A stretch of 64,000 nt of DNA from Leeuwenhoekiella aestuarii (GCF_004104055.1 NZ_QOVJ01000002.1:434001-498000); one strand, 5' to 3'. Shown: positions 8,938-19,497, numbered from the stretch's first letter. A program made the numbers and translations. Notes: generated by a model not told the origin, from the sequence alone.

Positions 8938-11900
8938 ATGAGTGAAAAAAGCAAACGCATTTTTTTTAAAATCCTGAGAATTCTTGGTAAGACACTTGCG
9001 GTTATTCTTATTCTACTTTTACTTCTGGTACTTTTTATTCGTAGTCCTTGGGGACAAGGCATTATTGTAGATAAAGCAATCAATTATATTACAAACAAGA
9101 CCAATACAGAAGTTCAAATTGAAAAGCTTTTTGTCACTTTTGATGGAAATATTTCTTTAGATGGACTTTACCTAGAGGACACAAAAGGAGACACGCTGGT
9201 CTATAGTAAACATCTTGAAGCAGAAATACCATTATGGTCAATAATCAATGGTGGAGCAATAGGTGTAGATGATGTGGCCTGGGAAGGTCTTAAAGCCAAT
9301 ATTATTAGAAAAGATTCCGTTGCAGGATTTAATTATCAGTTTTTAATAGATGCTTTTGCAACTACTGATACAACAAGAGTAAATCAAGCAGCCGCCGATA
9401 CTACAGCCCTTCAATTCAATTTAGGTGATTTTACCTTTAAAGATTTTGATCTTAATTATTTTGATAACGTAGGCGGTATTCAAGCCCGTTTAAACCTCAA
9501 AGAACTGGAAATCAATATGCGTAAGACAGATCTTGAGAATATGAGTTTTGAAGTAGGTGATGTTTATCTTAATGATACTAAGGTAGTTTATAAGCAAACA
9601 AAGCCTTTTCCGGTTTCTGATGATTCTTCTGAAGTTCCTATGCCGAAGTTCAGCGTAAAAGATTTAAGAATTAATAAGGTTACGATAGATTATACTTCAG
9701 TACCAGACGGTATTGCTGCGGTAGCGGAATTAGGTGATTTTGAGACTGATATTCCACAAATTGATCTACAAACTAGTTATGTTGAAATAGGGGATGTATT
9801 GCTCAATAATTCAGTTGTTCAAGTAGCAATGATAACTGTTGAAAAACCTATAGCTGATAAAACAATAACAGCAACAGCACCAACTTCAGTTTGGCCGGAG
9901 TTTACCTTAATAGTTGGCCGTATAAATCTTTCCGACAATATCATAAATTATACACTAGACGGTGCACAAGTCACTCCTGGTATTTTTAATACGAGTGCCA
10001 TTGCGATAACCGATTTAAATCTGGATATCGAAAATATTCAGTTGAAGAACAAAACATTTAATGCTGATTTTAATTCGGCTGGTTTCACTGAGGCTTCAGG
10101 TTTAAATTTGAAGGAGTTAGCATTTAATTTGAATGCTACAGATCACAATCTTGATTTCAGTAATTTATCGCTTGTGCTAAATCAAAATACACTTCAGGGA
10201 GCTGGAAAACTCACCTATAAATCTTTAGATGGATTAATTGAAAACCCCGGTTCAGCTCAACTTAATTTACAAATACCAAAAGTTGTAGCAGATCTGAATA
10301 CCGTTTTTAGGTTTCAGCCAGACTTAAGAAGGAATGAATATATGGCAACGTTGAGTAAGCGTTTGTTAACCGGTAGCCTGAGTATGACTGGGAGTCTTGA
10401 TGCTTTAGATATAAAACCTACCCGTTTTAACTGGGGTAATCAGACCAATTTAAGTCTTCAGGGATCTATTTACAATGCCACAGAGCCTGATAAAATCGCT
10501 TTTAATATTCCAGTTTATAAAATTAATAGTATAAAAACTGATCTGAACCGGTTTTTAAATGAGCAAGAGTTAGGCGTTCAATTGCCTAAAAAAGTTCAGC
10601 TTGCTGGTTCTTTAAAAGGAAATATGACTAAGGTCATTACCAAAAGTAAACTAACAACCACAGAAGGGTCAGTAAGTTTAAACGGTACTGCTGGTTTTAG
10701 CGATGCTATAAATTTTGAAGGAGATGTTGTTGCTACACAAATTCAGTTGGGGAATTTGATGCAAAATGAGATGTTGGGCGTTTTAGATATGAAACTTACC
10801 GCAACAGGCTCTGGAAGTACGCTAAATGATCTGGATGCAACCTTAAAAGCAACAATTGATAGTTTGGGCTTTAATGATTATACATTTAAAGACCTCAACC
10901 TTATCGGAACATTTAAAAATGGAGCAGGTAATCTAGCTTCAACTTATAAAGACGAGAATCTGAACATGAAGTTAGATGCGTCAGTAAGTTTAGATTCTAT
11001 AGCGTCTGCCGCCACTGTTGATTTAGACCTTATTGGTGCAGATTTGCAAGCTTTGGGTTTAACAGGGCAAAATATTAAAACAGCTTTTACACTTAAGGGC
11101 TATTTTAAAGGAGTTCCTGAAGATTATGAGATCAAGTCTGAGATTAATAGGGGAGTCGCCGTTTATGACAATAAAGCTTATCAATTAGGTGATCTAGATA
11201 TCGCCGCTTTTGTAAAACCTGATACAACATCTTTAGATATTAGTAACCGAATTCTAAGTTTAGACTTAGAGTCTAATGCTAGTCCGCAACAATTCTTAAC
11301 CGCTGTTCAGAATCACTTTAAACGGTATTTAGACAAGAACCCCACAATGGATACTATTGCAGATCCTGTATTGATGAAAATACGGGGTTCTGTGCATCAG
11401 GCACCTATCTTAGGCGAAGTTTTTATACCAAATCTTAGAGAGCTAGATACCGTTGATATAGCAGTCGATTTTGATGAATACAAACGTACACTTATCGCAG
11501 ATATTGAATTACCGTATATTAATTATAATGGTTACACGATAGATAGTCTGGCTATTAAAATGCGCTCTGATAAAGAGAATATGGATTTTGGGTTAGGGCT
11601 GAAAGAACTCATCGCCGGTCCTGTAGATATGCAAAATACGCGCCTGGGCGGAAGGGTCACAAACAGTATGATGTATTTAGATTTCTTGTCTATGCATGAT
11701 GGAGAAAAACTGATGCATGTGTTATCTAAAATAATGCTTGAGGAAGACAACATTAAGATAAGTATTGATCCTGAAGATTTTATTCTTAATACGAAAAAAT
11801 GGGATATAAACCCTAATAATAGCATTATCCTCACAGAGTCTAATACCATTTTTGAAGATTTTATAATGTCTTATAAAGATCAGCAGATTGAAGCGGGTAA

Positions 11901-13926
11901 TGATCTTCCAGGTATTTCAAAAGAACATCTGGGTGTGAGCTTTACCAACTTTAAACTAGCAAATATTATGTCACTGCTTAATCCTGAAGAGTCTCTTGCA
12001 AGAGGTAAACTCAGCGGGCAGTTTGCTGTTGAGGACCCTTACACAAGCCCCGGCATGGTTTTAGATCTTAAAATTGTTGATTTTGAAGTAGTAGAAACTA
12101 ATATGGGGGTGCTTACTGCTACCGGAAATTCCATTGGGAATAATGGATATGATTTTGATCTAAAAATAAAAGAAGGTGTAGCAGATATGGATCTTACCGG
12201 TAATTATACTGCAAAAGAAACCGCAGCATCTATAGCTATGAATCTAGATCTTAATCGTTTTGACATTAAAGCTTTAGAAAACTTTTCTATGGGTGAATTA
12301 TCTGAAGCTTCAGGAACTATAAGTGGTAAAATGTCATTAAGCGGAACCACTCTAGAGCCTAAATATGATGGTGATTTTAAATTTAACGATGCCCAATTTA
12401 AAATCACAAAGCTTAATGCTCCCTTTTTATTAGCCAATGAAGAAATTCGGGTAGATAACGAAGCGGTTTATTTTAATGACTTTAAAATACAGGATGCCAG
12501 CTCAAACTCCATTATCGTAGATGGGGAAGTAGGTACCAAAAGCTTTGTAAACCCCACTTTTGATCTTACGATGAAAGCTCAAAACTTTAAAGCTCTCAAC
12601 TCAACCAAAGAAGATTTTGATTTAGTTTACGGCACAGTGGTTTTTGACGCAGATACAAAAATCACTGGAGATTTAAATCTTCCTAAAATAGAATTAGACT
12701 TAACGATGAATTCTGAGACAGATGTTACTTATGTGCTTCCTCCTTCTGAGGTGCAGATCGAGTCAAAGGATGGGGTTGTAATTTTTGTAAATAAAGAAAA
12801 CCCTGATGCTATTTTGACTAACGGGGAGGAGGAGTCTTACACTGTTTCTGGTTTTGCAATTGATGCAACCTTTAAAATTGAAAAAGGAGCCAAATTCAAT
12901 CTGATCATTGATGAGCAAACAGGAGATAATTTTCAGGTAAGTGGTACGGGTGATCTTGAGTTTGATATGTATCCTAACGGAAGAATGACACTTAGCGGTC
13001 GTTATGATGTTACAGATGGTCATTATGAGATGAACCTGTACAATCTGGTAAACCGGAGGTTTGAGCTCGCACCAGACAGTCGTATTACATGGTCTGGAGA
13101 CCCGTTTGATGCCGATCTGGATATCAAAGCTTATTATAGTGTTGAGACTTCAGCGAGTGGCTTAATGGCTTCACAAACTAGCGGGGCAGACATTAGTACG
13201 CAAATGCAATACCGTCAACAGGTGCCTTTTCAGGTTTATATTAACATTAATGGTGAATTGATGAAACCGGTGATCAACTTTAGTCTTGATATTCCTGAGG
13301 CGAGTAGGGGGGCTGTAGGTGGCCAAGTTTACAGTCGTGTTCAGCAGTTGAATCAGCAGGAGAATGAACTCAACAAACAAGTTTTTTCATTATTAGTTCT
13401 TAACCGCTTTTTTCCGAGTTCTTCAAGCGATGGTAGTGGTGGCGGAACAGCTAGCATAGCTCGTGATAACCTCAATGATGCGATTTCAGATCAGTTAAAT
13501 GTATTTTCAGATAAATTATTAGGGAATACTGGTTTTGACCTCAATTTTGGTCTGGACAGTTATACAGATTACCAGGGTAGTGCACCTCAAGACCGTACGA
13601 CACTTGATATTGCAGCTCAAAAAAGTTTGTTTGATGATCGTGTTGTAGTAAGTGTAGGTAGCGCAGTAGACCTTCAGGGCAGTGGTAATTCTGAGAACGG
13701 AACCGCACCTGTTGTAGGAAATGTGAGTATAGAGTATTTACTAACCGAAGATGGTAGGTATCGCTTACGCGGATATAGACGAAGTCAGTTTGAGAATATT
13801 ATTGATGGTCAGATAATCGTAAACGGAATTTCATTATTGTTTACACGGGAGTTTAACAAGTTTACAGAATTATGGCAATCCATGTTTCCTGCAAAAAACG
13901 AAGAGGAAGATGAAACGAATGAATAA
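8938..13926 (+). CDS. tamB: Translocation and assembly module protein TamB
   Basis: A 1662-residue AsmA/TamB-type bridge protein. It has one N-terminal inner-membrane helix (about residues 17-38), then a very long repetitive beta-rich periplasmic region (repeated LNL/IDL strands resembling the lipid-groove fold of bridge proteins). The C-terminal DUF490/TamB domain covers about 1250-1640, including LSGRYDVTDGHYEMNLYN and the final GISLLFTREF. Family knowledge links TamB to TamA-type outer-membrane partners and to phospholipid transport or outer-membrane protein assembly. It overlaps the start of the BamA/TamA-like gene by 17 bases, so the pair is one operon. It is somewhat longer than the proteobacterial protein, as is usual in Bacteroidota. 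Confidence 0.93.
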   Translation: MSEKSKRIFFKILRILGKTLAVILILLLLLVLFIRSPWGQGIIVDKAINYITNKTNTEVQIEKLFVTFDGNISLDGLYLEDTKGDTLVYSKHLEAEIPLWSIINGGAIGVDDVAWEGLKANIIRKDSVAGFNYQFLIDAFATTDTTRVNQAAADTTALQFNLGDFTFKDFDLNYFDNVGGIQARLNLKELEINMRKTDLENMSFEVGDVYLNDTKVVYKQTKPFPVSDDSSEVPMPKFSVKDLRINKVTIDYTSVPDGIAAVAELGDFETDIPQIDLQTSYVEIGDVLLNNSVVQVAMITVEKPIADKTITATAPTSVWPEFTLIVGRINLSDNIINYTLDGAQVTPGIFNTSAIAITDLNLDIENIQLKNKTFNADFNSAGFTEASGLNLKELAFNLNATDHNLDFSNLSLVLNQNTLQGAGKLTYKSLDGLIENPGSAQLNLQIPKVVADLNTVFRFQPDLRRNEYMATLSKRLLTGSLSMTGSLDALDIKPTRFNWGNQTNLSLQGSIYNATEPDKIAFNIPVYKINSIKTDLNRFLNEQELGVQLPKKVQLAGSLKGNMTKVITKSKLTTTEGSVSLNGTAGFSDAINFEGDVVATQIQLGNLMQNEMLGVLDMKLTATGSGSTLNDLDATLKATIDSLGFNDYTFKDLNLIGTFKNGAGNLASTYKDENLNMKLDASVSLDSIASAATVDLDLIGADLQALGLTGQNIKTAFTLKGYFKGVPEDYEIKSEINRGVAVYDNKAYQLGDLDIAAFVKPDTTSLDISNRILSLDLESNASPQQFLTAVQNHFKRYLDKNPTMDTIADPVLMKIRGSVHQAPILGEVFIPNLRELDTVDIAVDFDEYKRTLIADIELPYINYNGYTIDSLAIKMRSDKENMDFGLGLKELIAGPVDMQNTRLGGRVTNSMMYLDFLSMHDGEKLMHVLSKIMLEEDNIKISIDPEDFILNTKKWDINPNNSIILTESNTIFEDFIMSYKDQQIEAGNDLPGISKEHLGVSFTNFKLANIMSLLNPEESLARGKLSGQFAVEDPYTSPGMVLDLKIVDFEVVETNMGVLTATGNSIGNNGYDFDLKIKEGVADMDLTGNYTAKETAASIAMNLDLNRFDIKALENFSMGELSEASGTISGKMSLSGTTLEPKYDGDFKFNDAQFKITKLNAPFLLANEEIRVDNEAVYFNDFKIQDASSNSIIVDGEVGTKSFVNPTFDLTMKAQNFKALNSTKEDFDLVYGTVVFDADTKITGDLNLPKIELDLTMNSETDVTYVLPPSEVQIESKDGVVIFVNKENPDAILTNGEEESYTVSGFAIDATFKIEKGAKFNLIIDEQTGDNFQVSGTGDLEFDMYPNGRMTLSGRYDVTDGHYEMNLYNLVNRRFELAPDSRITWSGDPFDADLDIKAYYSVETSASGLMASQTSGADISTQMQYRQQVPFQVYININGELMKPVINFSLDIPEASRGAVGGQVYSRVQQLNQQENELNKQVFSLLVLNRFFPSSSSDGSGGGTASIARDNLNDAISDQLNVFSDKLLGNTGFDLNFGLDSYTDYQGSAPQDRTTLDIAAQKSLFDDRVVVSVGSAVDLQGSGNSENGTAPVVGNVSIEYLLTEDGRYRLRGYRRSQFENIIDGQIIVNGISLLFTREFNKFTELWQSMFPAKNEEEDETNE

Positions 13927-16213
13927 TACAAAAATAATTTTTTCGATAAGTACGGCTCAAATTGTTCTTGCACTTCTAACTGTGCTGTTTCTTTACAGCT
14001 GTTCGGTAGAGCGTTTTATACCTGATGATGAATTTTTATATACTAAAGAAACAGTTATACTCACACCAGATTCTGTAGTTAATGATCTTGATGATATAGA
14101 GCTAGACTTAAAAGCTGCATTGCGGCCAGAGCCGGTGAGTTCGGTTTTAGGAGGATATCCCGGTTTGTATTTTCATTATAAAGCTAATAGAGAAAAACCC
14201 GGCTTTATAAACAAATTTCTCAATAAAAAAATGGGTAAAGAACCTGTTTATGCGTCAGATATTCAGACGTATGAGATGGAGCAAATTCTGTTGAATCGTT
14301 TAGAAAATAAAGGTTTTTTTTACAGCGTTGCAAATTCTGAGATCGTAAGAGACACGACTAATAAAGAGGCTGAAGCGATTTATCGTTTACGCTTATCAAA
14401 ACCCTATCGTCTTAAAACTTTTCAGTTAGATACAGATACTTTACCAGTTTATAGTAAAATTCAGAACTCTTTATCAGAAACTTTAATAAAACCTGATATG
14501 CGTTTCAGTTTGAATGCGATGAAAGCAGAGCGCGAACGTATTGATGCTTATTTAAAAGGTGAAGGATATTACAATTTTAACTCTAGTTTTTTGATTTTTG
14601 AAACCGATACCAATCAGTATAAAAACAAGAAATTCGATCTCTATTTACGATTAAAAAAAGATGTACCGCAGAAATCTATTGTACCTTATAAAATAGCGAA
14701 GGTGAATATTTTTCCTAATAATCGGGTAGATGTAGACAGTACTCAATTAGATACCACACGCTTTGCAAAAAAAGATTTTATTCAAGATGAAGTGTATTTT
14801 AAACCAAAACGTTTAGACCCATTTGTTTTAATTGAAGAAGGTGATCTGTACAGTCCGGCAACTTCAAAAGCAACAGGGAGGCGTCTGGGATCTATAGGAG
14901 CATACAAGTTTGTAAATATTAGGTATGACGAGTTAGAAAATAAAGATGAAGATAGTCTGGGGCAGCTAGCAGCAAATATTTACTTATCGCCATTAAATAA
15001 GCGAGCAGTACGTGCAGAGGTCAAGGCGGTAACTAAATCTAACGGATTCTCCGGTCCGGGACTGGGTCTTACGTTTATCAATAGAAACTTGTTTAAAGGA
15101 GGAGAAACTCTCAATATCTCTTTAGACGGAGCGTATGAGATACAAGTAGGAGGATCAGGAAACAATCAGGGTTCTTCAAGCATTCAGTTGGGTGTGAGTA
15201 GTTCGCTTATTTTTCCAAGAATGCTCTTTCCTATTGAGATCTCTAAGAATTATTTTAAATATGATATTCCCAAGACCAAAATGGAGTTGGGCGTCTCGTA
15301 TTTAAATAGAACCCAATATTTTACACTAGGTTCTGTAGAAGCTAAATTTGGTTATGTGTGGCAAGCTAATAAGTATGTGACGCACGAGATCAATCCGGTC
15401 TCTATAAATTATGTTTCACTGGCTAATACGACTGATGCTTTTGACGACATTCTTGAGGCAAATCCCTTTTTACAAACCAGTTTTGATCAGCAGTTTATAT
15501 CGGGTTTGACCTATTCTTTTATTTATAATGGAATGGTTGATACGGGTAAAAAGCACCAGATTTATTTTAATGGAAACTTTGAGACTGCAGGAAACAGCTT
15601 GAGTCTAATTGCAGGCGGAGATAAGCCTCAAACTATCTTTGGGTTAGAGTATGCTCAGTTTGCGCGTATTGATGGAGACATACGCTACCATTTTAATTTT
15701 GCAGAAAAACAAACCATTGCAGCCCGTCTTTTTGCAGGTGTGGGCATCCCTTATGGAAACTCAGATGTTGTACCGTATACCAAACAGTATTTTGCTGGTG
15801 GCCCGTATAGTGTAAGGGCTTTTAGAACCCGTTCTCTTGGTCCGGGGACTTATCAGCCAGATGATAGTGAGACTTACAGTTATTATGATCAGACCGGGAA
15901 CTTGCGTTTAGAAGCTAATCTGGAATACCGTTTTCCGTTGATTAGCTTGCTTCAGGGAGCATTTTTTGTAGATGCCGGTAATGTATGGAATACCACAGAT
16001 AATGAAGCTTTAGAAGGCGATACATTTGGTAGTGATTTTATCAACCAGTTGGGAATAGGTGGTGGTTTTGGGATGCGTGTAGATATTCAGAGTTTTGTGA
16101 TTCGTTTAGATCTTGCAGCACCATTTCACGATCCTAGTTTAGCCGAAGGCCAGCGCTGGTCTTGGGATTTTGAGAACCCCATTCTCAACTTCGCAATCGG
16201 TTATCCATTTTAA
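13910..16213 (+). CDS. tamL: BamA/TamA family outer-membrane lipoprotein (TamL)
   Basis: Omp85-family protein of 767 residues. The N-terminus is a lipoprotein signal (LFLYSC, Cys about residue 31), followed by POTRA-like domains about 100-330 and a 16-strand barrel about 390-767. The barrel includes the typical GPYSVRAFRTRSLGPG segment near 635 and ends in aromatic Phe. A lipidated TamA variant next to tamB is the Bacteroidota arrangement called TamL. It receives the periplasmic TamB bridge at the outer membrane. The ATG at 13910 overlaps tamB; a second Met four codons in (13919) is also possible. Confidence 0.92.
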   Translation: MKRMNNTKIIFSISTAQIVLALLTVLFLYSCSVERFIPDDEFLYTKETVILTPDSVVNDLDDIELDLKAALRPEPVSSVLGGYPGLYFHYKANREKPGFINKFLNKKMGKEPVYASDIQTYEMEQILLNRLENKGFFYSVANSEIVRDTTNKEAEAIYRLRLSKPYRLKTFQLDTDTLPVYSKIQNSLSETLIKPDMRFSLNAMKAERERIDAYLKGEGYYNFNSSFLIFETDTNQYKNKKFDLYLRLKKDVPQKSIVPYKIAKVNIFPNNRVDVDSTQLDTTRFAKKDFIQDEVYFKPKRLDPFVLIEEGDLYSPATSKATGRRLGSIGAYKFVNIRYDELENKDEDSLGQLAANIYLSPLNKRAVRAEVKAVTKSNGFSGPGLGLTFINRNLFKGGETLNISLDGAYEIQVGGSGNNQGSSSIQLGVSSSLIFPRMLFPIEISKNYFKYDIPKTKMELGVSYLNRTQYFTLGSVEAKFGYVWQANKYVTHEINPVSINYVSLANTTDAFDDILEANPFLQTSFDQQFISGLTYSFIYNGMVDTGKKHQIYFNGNFETAGNSLSLIAGGDKPQTIFGLEYAQFARIDGDIRYHFNFAEKQTIAARLFAGVGIPYGNSDVVPYTKQYFAGGPYSVRAFRTRSLGPGTYQPDDSETYSYYDQTGNLRLEANLEYRFPLISLLQGAFFVDAGNVWNTTDNEALEGDTFGSDFINQLGIGGGFGMRVDIQSFVIRLDLAAPFHDPSLAEGQRWSWDFENPILNFAIGYPF

Positions 16214-16229
16214 AAAGCTTTAAGCTTTT
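16212..16229. terminator. Short palindrome between tamL and PAP2 gene
   Basis: AAAAGCTT T AAGCTTTT is a near-perfect palindrome spanning the facing stop codons of the two convergent genes. The stem is short and A+T-rich, so it is only a weak terminator candidate. Confidence 0.35.
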
Positions 16230-16954
16230 GTTTGAGGATCTTTTTTAAAAAGTTCGATGATATTAAATAAAAGAATACAAAAGATCACCCAGATAAATCC
16301 TGCTATAAATCCGCCTGCGATATCAGAAGGAAAGTGAACACCTAAGTAAATTCGGCTGATTCCAATACTTAATAGCAGTATAGTTAATATGGTGATAGTA
16401 GCTATTTTTAAAAACCTATTCATTTTAAATTGAGTAAACAGGTATATTAGAAACCCATAAAAAGCCATCGCACTCATAGCGTGACCACTAGGATAACTCA
16501 ATGTTTCTACAGAAACTAAATGTTCTATACTAGGGCGAGCACGATCTATAAAACGCTTTAAAATAACATTAGAAACCGATGCTAATGCTAGGACAAGTGT
16601 TGTTTGTAAAACATACTTCCACTTTTTGAACACAAAGAACGAAACTCCAAAAAAGATTCCTAAAACAATCAGGTAGCCGTATAAATCGCCTACATCTGTC
16701 ACAAACATAAAATATTTAGTAAGTACAGGATTTCTGTACGATAGCACATAATCTGTAATTGCAGTATCCCAGGAAGAAAGTGTCTCTGACTCTAATGTAT
16801 CTGTTAACTCTATAAAAAGATTGGTGCCTACAATAACAATTATTAAGGCAATAATAACCGTTAAAATATAGGGTAGATTTGTATTGTATTGCTTGAATTT
16901 TTGAGCAAGAATATTCCGTAGTTTATAAATAAATTCAAAAAGGGATCTTCTCAT
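16220..16954 (-). CDS. PAP2 family membrane phosphatase
   Basis: Integral membrane phosphatase of 244 residues with about six TM segments. The three catalytic motifs are complete: KxxxxxxRP at Lys133-Pro141, PSGH at 155-158, and SR...H...D at Ser200/Arg201, His207, Asp211. The active site faces the periplasm in known relatives. Likely substrates are phosphatidate, phosphatidylglycerol-phosphate or undecaprenyl pyrophosphate; sequence alone cannot separate these. An N-terminal extension of about 25 basic residues precedes TM1. It is transcribed toward the convergent tamL, with only six bases between the stops. Confidence 0.92.
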   Translation of the reverse strand: MRRSLFEFIYKLRNILAQKFKQYNTNLPYILTVIIALIIVIVGTNLFIELTDTLESETLSSWDTAITDYVLSYRNPVLTKYFMFVTDVGDLYGYLIVLGIFFGVSFFVFKKWKYVLQTTLVLALASVSNVILKRFIDRARPSIEHLVSVETLSYPSGHAMSAMAFYGFLIYLFTQFKMNRFLKIATITILTILLLSIGISRIYLGVHFPSDIAGGFIAGFIWVIFCILLFNIIELFKKDPQTKA

Positions 16955-17075
16955 AAATTCAGAATGGGTTTTGTTTTAGTTGAATTGCGTATCTAGGTAA
17001 TTCTTACAAACATATTAATCTACAGCCTTTAAGGCGGCCTATTTAATGAAACTTTAAAAGTATTCTTAGTCAGTA

Positions 17076-18020
17076 TTAATTGAGGCTGGCTTTTTCGGTT
17101 TTACTGATTCCGCTCACATCTACTGAAGATTTTCCATTTTTATGGGATATTAGATAGGTAAACTTTGCACCCCATTCTATTTCAGAAAATTTATAGGAAG
17201 ATCTAGAATAAACCGATTGAGAGAACGTTTCATCAAAGGCTTTAATAACAACTATGATTTCAGCATCCTTTCGGAATAAATCTGTTTGTGAAATCCCATA
17301 AAACGGACTGTCATCTGTTATAGGATGAACGATTGTCCAGGCTGCTGGTAACAGCACCACATTAGAGCGTTCTAGATCTAAAGTAAAGAAATCGCGTAAT
17401 GGAGAACTATCTCGAAGCATAGACAAAGACACGCTGGCTTCAACTTCAAGCAATTGATTTCCGTGCGGATTAACAACTCTAAACATAAATCCATTAATAT
17501 CACGGTAAGGAGCAATTACTGCAGTCTGACTGTACTTTAATTTTGCAGCCGGTTTAGAAAATCGCCCGTAAACCATCCCGGTTGCCAGTGCAAAACCCAG
17601 AAGTCCCATCATAGATTCGGTAGCAGCAACAATATTGGCTAAAATTCCAGTAGGAGCAACCTGACCATAACCCAAAGTTGTGATGGTTTGCGCGCTAAAA
17701 AAGAAGGCTTCTACAAATTGTTCTACAGGAGTTGTACCATATATACCAGTGAGATGTTCAATACCTATCAGCATATAAACTGAAGCAAAAATGAGATTGA
17801 CACAGAAATAGGTTGCAAGAACAATTGCAAAAAACTTGATCCACTTCATAGAGACCAAAGCATGAAAGAAATTTATTTTCTCCCAAAATGCCACGTTTTC
17901 CTTTTTGATATTGAATGAACCGTCTTTGTTTAAAACCCTGTAGTGCCCAGCAGTCGCTTTTTCTCCCAAGCCAAAGTCGTTATATTCTTTTTGTTTAGAA
18001 GTTTTCGGTGTTGTGCTCAT
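17076..18020 (-). CDS. Inward-rectifier-type potassium channel (Kir/KirBac)
   Basis: Two-TM potassium channel of 314 residues. TM1 is about 60-85, then a pore helix and selectivity filter TLGYG at Thr115-Gly119, TM2 about 128-153, and a C-terminal immunoglobulin-like cytoplasmic domain about 160-305 (FMFRVVNPHGNQLLEVEASV, TIVHPITDDSPFYG) typical of Kir channels. This domain separates it from simple KcsA/ion-trans-2 channels. It mediates K+ flux across the inner membrane; gating ligand unknown. A short hairpin lies in its leader. Confidence 0.92.
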   Translation of the reverse strand: MSTTPKTSKQKEYNDFGLGEKATAGHYRVLNKDGSFNIKKENVAFWEKINFFHALVSMKWIKFFAIVLATYFCVNLIFASVYMLIGIEHLTGIYGTTPVEQFVEAFFFSAQTITTLGYGQVAPTGILANIVAATESMMGLLGFALATGMVYGRFSKPAAKLKYSQTAVIAPYRDINGFMFRVVNPHGNQLLEVEASVSLSMLRDSSPLRDFFTLDLERSNVVLLPAAWTIVHPITDDSPFYGISQTDLFRKDAEIIVVIKAFDETFSQSVYSRSSYKFSEIEWGAKFTYLISHKNGKSSVDVSGISKTEKASLN

Positions 18021-18032
18021 AATTTTCCGGCT

Positions 18033-18049
18033 CTTGCTAAACGAGCAAG
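18033..18049 (-). promoter_or_regulatory. Leader hairpin before Kir channel gene
   Basis: CTTGCT and AGCAAG pair across a 5-base loop, 13 bases before the ATG on the minus strand. It could influence translation or mark a repressor site. Confidence 0.4.
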
Positions 18050-18110
18050 TTAAAAACTATTTATGCGAAAATCCAGATTTAATTATTTGAGCCTTATCGC
18101 TTAAGTTAAA

Positions 18111-18128
18111 TTAACGCAAAGACGTTAA
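18111..18128. promoter_or_regulatory. Dyad in the divergent Kir/DUF2383 intergenic region
   Basis: TTAACG and CGTTAA are exact inverted arms around a 6-base spacer, roughly midway between two divergent genes. It is an operator candidate; no regulator can be named. Confidence 0.35.
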
Positions 18129-18251
18129 ACTGTATTAATTTAAATAATTAAAGCTTGTATCTCTTGTAATTTTATATATGAAATTTAATGGGGTTTATTA
18201 TTGTTAAAAATAAATAGTCTTATTAAAAATGTTTAACTAACAATATATATT

Positions 18252-18725
18252 ATGCAAACTACAATAGAAAAAGCAAGAGAAAAGTCTCACGAAGAAACTG
18301 TGACCAATCTTCAACATTTATTAGAGAAAAACTATGATGCTGAAAAAGGTTATAAAGAAGCTATGGTAAAAGCCAAAGATGTAAATCTGAAGGAATATTT
18401 AAAAAATAAATCTGCTTTACGCAATCGCTTTGCAACAGAGATTAGTGATGTTTTAGTAAACCTCAATGAAAAACCTAAAGAATCAGGAAGTGCTGCAGGA
18501 ACTTTACACAGAACTTGGATGAATGTAAAAGAATCATTGAGTTCAGATAAGGATGAAGCAATTTTAGAAGAATGCATTCGTGGCGAGAAAGCAAGCGTTG
18601 AAGAATATCAAGAAGTTTTAGACAGTAAAAACTTTACTCCAGAAATTACTTCAATGATCACTAATCAAAAATTAGAGGTAGAAAAATCTCTAAATACGAT
18701 TAAAAGACTTGAAGATCTTGCATAA
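18252..18725 (+). CDS. PA2169 family four-helix-bundle protein (DUF2383)
   Basis: A 157-residue all-helical protein matching the DUF2383 ferritin-like bundle: NLQHLLEKNYDAEKGYKEA, LRNRFATEISDVL, LHRTWMNVKESL, LEECIRGEKASVEEYQEVL. The Glu/His pattern could bind metal, but function is unproven; relatives are often induced in stationary phase or by stress. There is no signal peptide. It is transcribed alone from a long A+T-rich upstream region of about 230 bases and ends at a strong terminator. Confidence 0.9.
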   Translation: MQTTIEKAREKSHEETVTNLQHLLEKNYDAEKGYKEAMVKAKDVNLKEYLKNKSALRNRFATEISDVLVNLNEKPKESGSAAGTLHRTWMNVKESLSSDKDEAILEECIRGEKASVEEYQEVLDSKNFTPEITSMITNQKLEVEKSLNTIKRLEDLA

Positions 18726-18745
18726 AACCTTAAATATATAGAATG

Positions 18746-18775
18746 AAAAACCCACCTGATCAGGTGGGTTTTTTT
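18746..18775. terminator. Bidirectional terminator
   Basis: A perfect palindrome with core CCCACCTGATCAGGTGGG, flanked by an A run and a T run. It serves the DUF2383 gene and the convergent gene at 18791-19495. Confidence 0.9.
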
Positions 18776-18790
18776 ATGGGCATGATTAAT

Positions 18791-19495
18791 CTAAAAACAT
18801 TGCTCTTCAATCCATATATATTTATCTACCACTTTAAAATCTATCACCGTTTGTTTGTAATCAATGTATCCATAAAAGTCTTTAAAATAAGTTTCTTTCA
18901 GAAGCCCATTAGGTAGTGAGCTAGTCTCGGTTTTCCATTCTTCGTATGCTGTAACGTTTTCTAAAACAGGTAAATTATCAGCTAGTTTTACCGTATCAAT
19001 AAGGTAATATAACTCTCCTAATTTGTTTCGTTTAATGGTTTTATTTTTAACCGACTTAAGGACGAGTTGATGAAGTAGTGTTGAACCAATCACGGTGTCA
19101 TGGAGTTTCTGAAATGCATAATTCTTCACTTGATATTGAAAGTGATTTTTGTTAGTAAGAACATATTTACAAGGTATATTGATACGTTCAGCGATATCAA
19201 ATTCATTTTTTAATAAAATTATATCAGCCTTAATTTTATCCTGTTCCTTAAATTGTAGGTTATAATGCAAACTATCTTTTTCAGTAAGAATTGCCAGATA
19301 CGAATTGTCTTTAGAATTAGTAAGCAGATATCTTTTTTGAGATATAGTTTCAGTTTTAAAAGGGCGATGCTTAATCTTAACAGAATCCTTATACAGGATA
19401 TGGTTAGTCTCTAGCATATAATCAAAGTGATATGTTTTTTGGGAAAACAACCCAGAACCCGATAAGATAAAAAGCAGTAGTAATGTGATTCGCAT
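18791..19495 (-). CDS. Secreted protein of unknown function
   Basis: I recognise no family. The 234-residue product has a clear signal peptide (residues 1-18, cleavage near GLFS|QKT), then a mostly beta-rich sequence with repeated Lys/Tyr/Asp-rich strands, resembling periplasmic lipid- or polymer-binding beta sheets of Bacteroidota. It starts two bases after the stop of the DUF255 gene on the same strand, so the two are surely one operon, and a shared periplasmic job is a fair inference. A single Cys near the end (EEQCF) is noted. Confidence 0.75.
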   Translation of the reverse strand: MRITLLLLFILSGSGLFSQKTYHFDYMLETNHILYKDSVKIKHRPFKTETISQKRYLLTNSKDNSYLAILTEKDSLHYNLQFKEQDKIKADIILLKNEFDIAERINIPCKYVLTNKNHFQYQVKNYAFQKLHDTVIGSTLLHQLVLKSVKNKTIKRNKLGELYYLIDTVKLADNLPVLENVTAYEEWKTETSSLPNGLLKETYFKDFYGYIDYKQTVIDFKVVDKYIWIEEQCF

Positions 19496-19497
19496 AA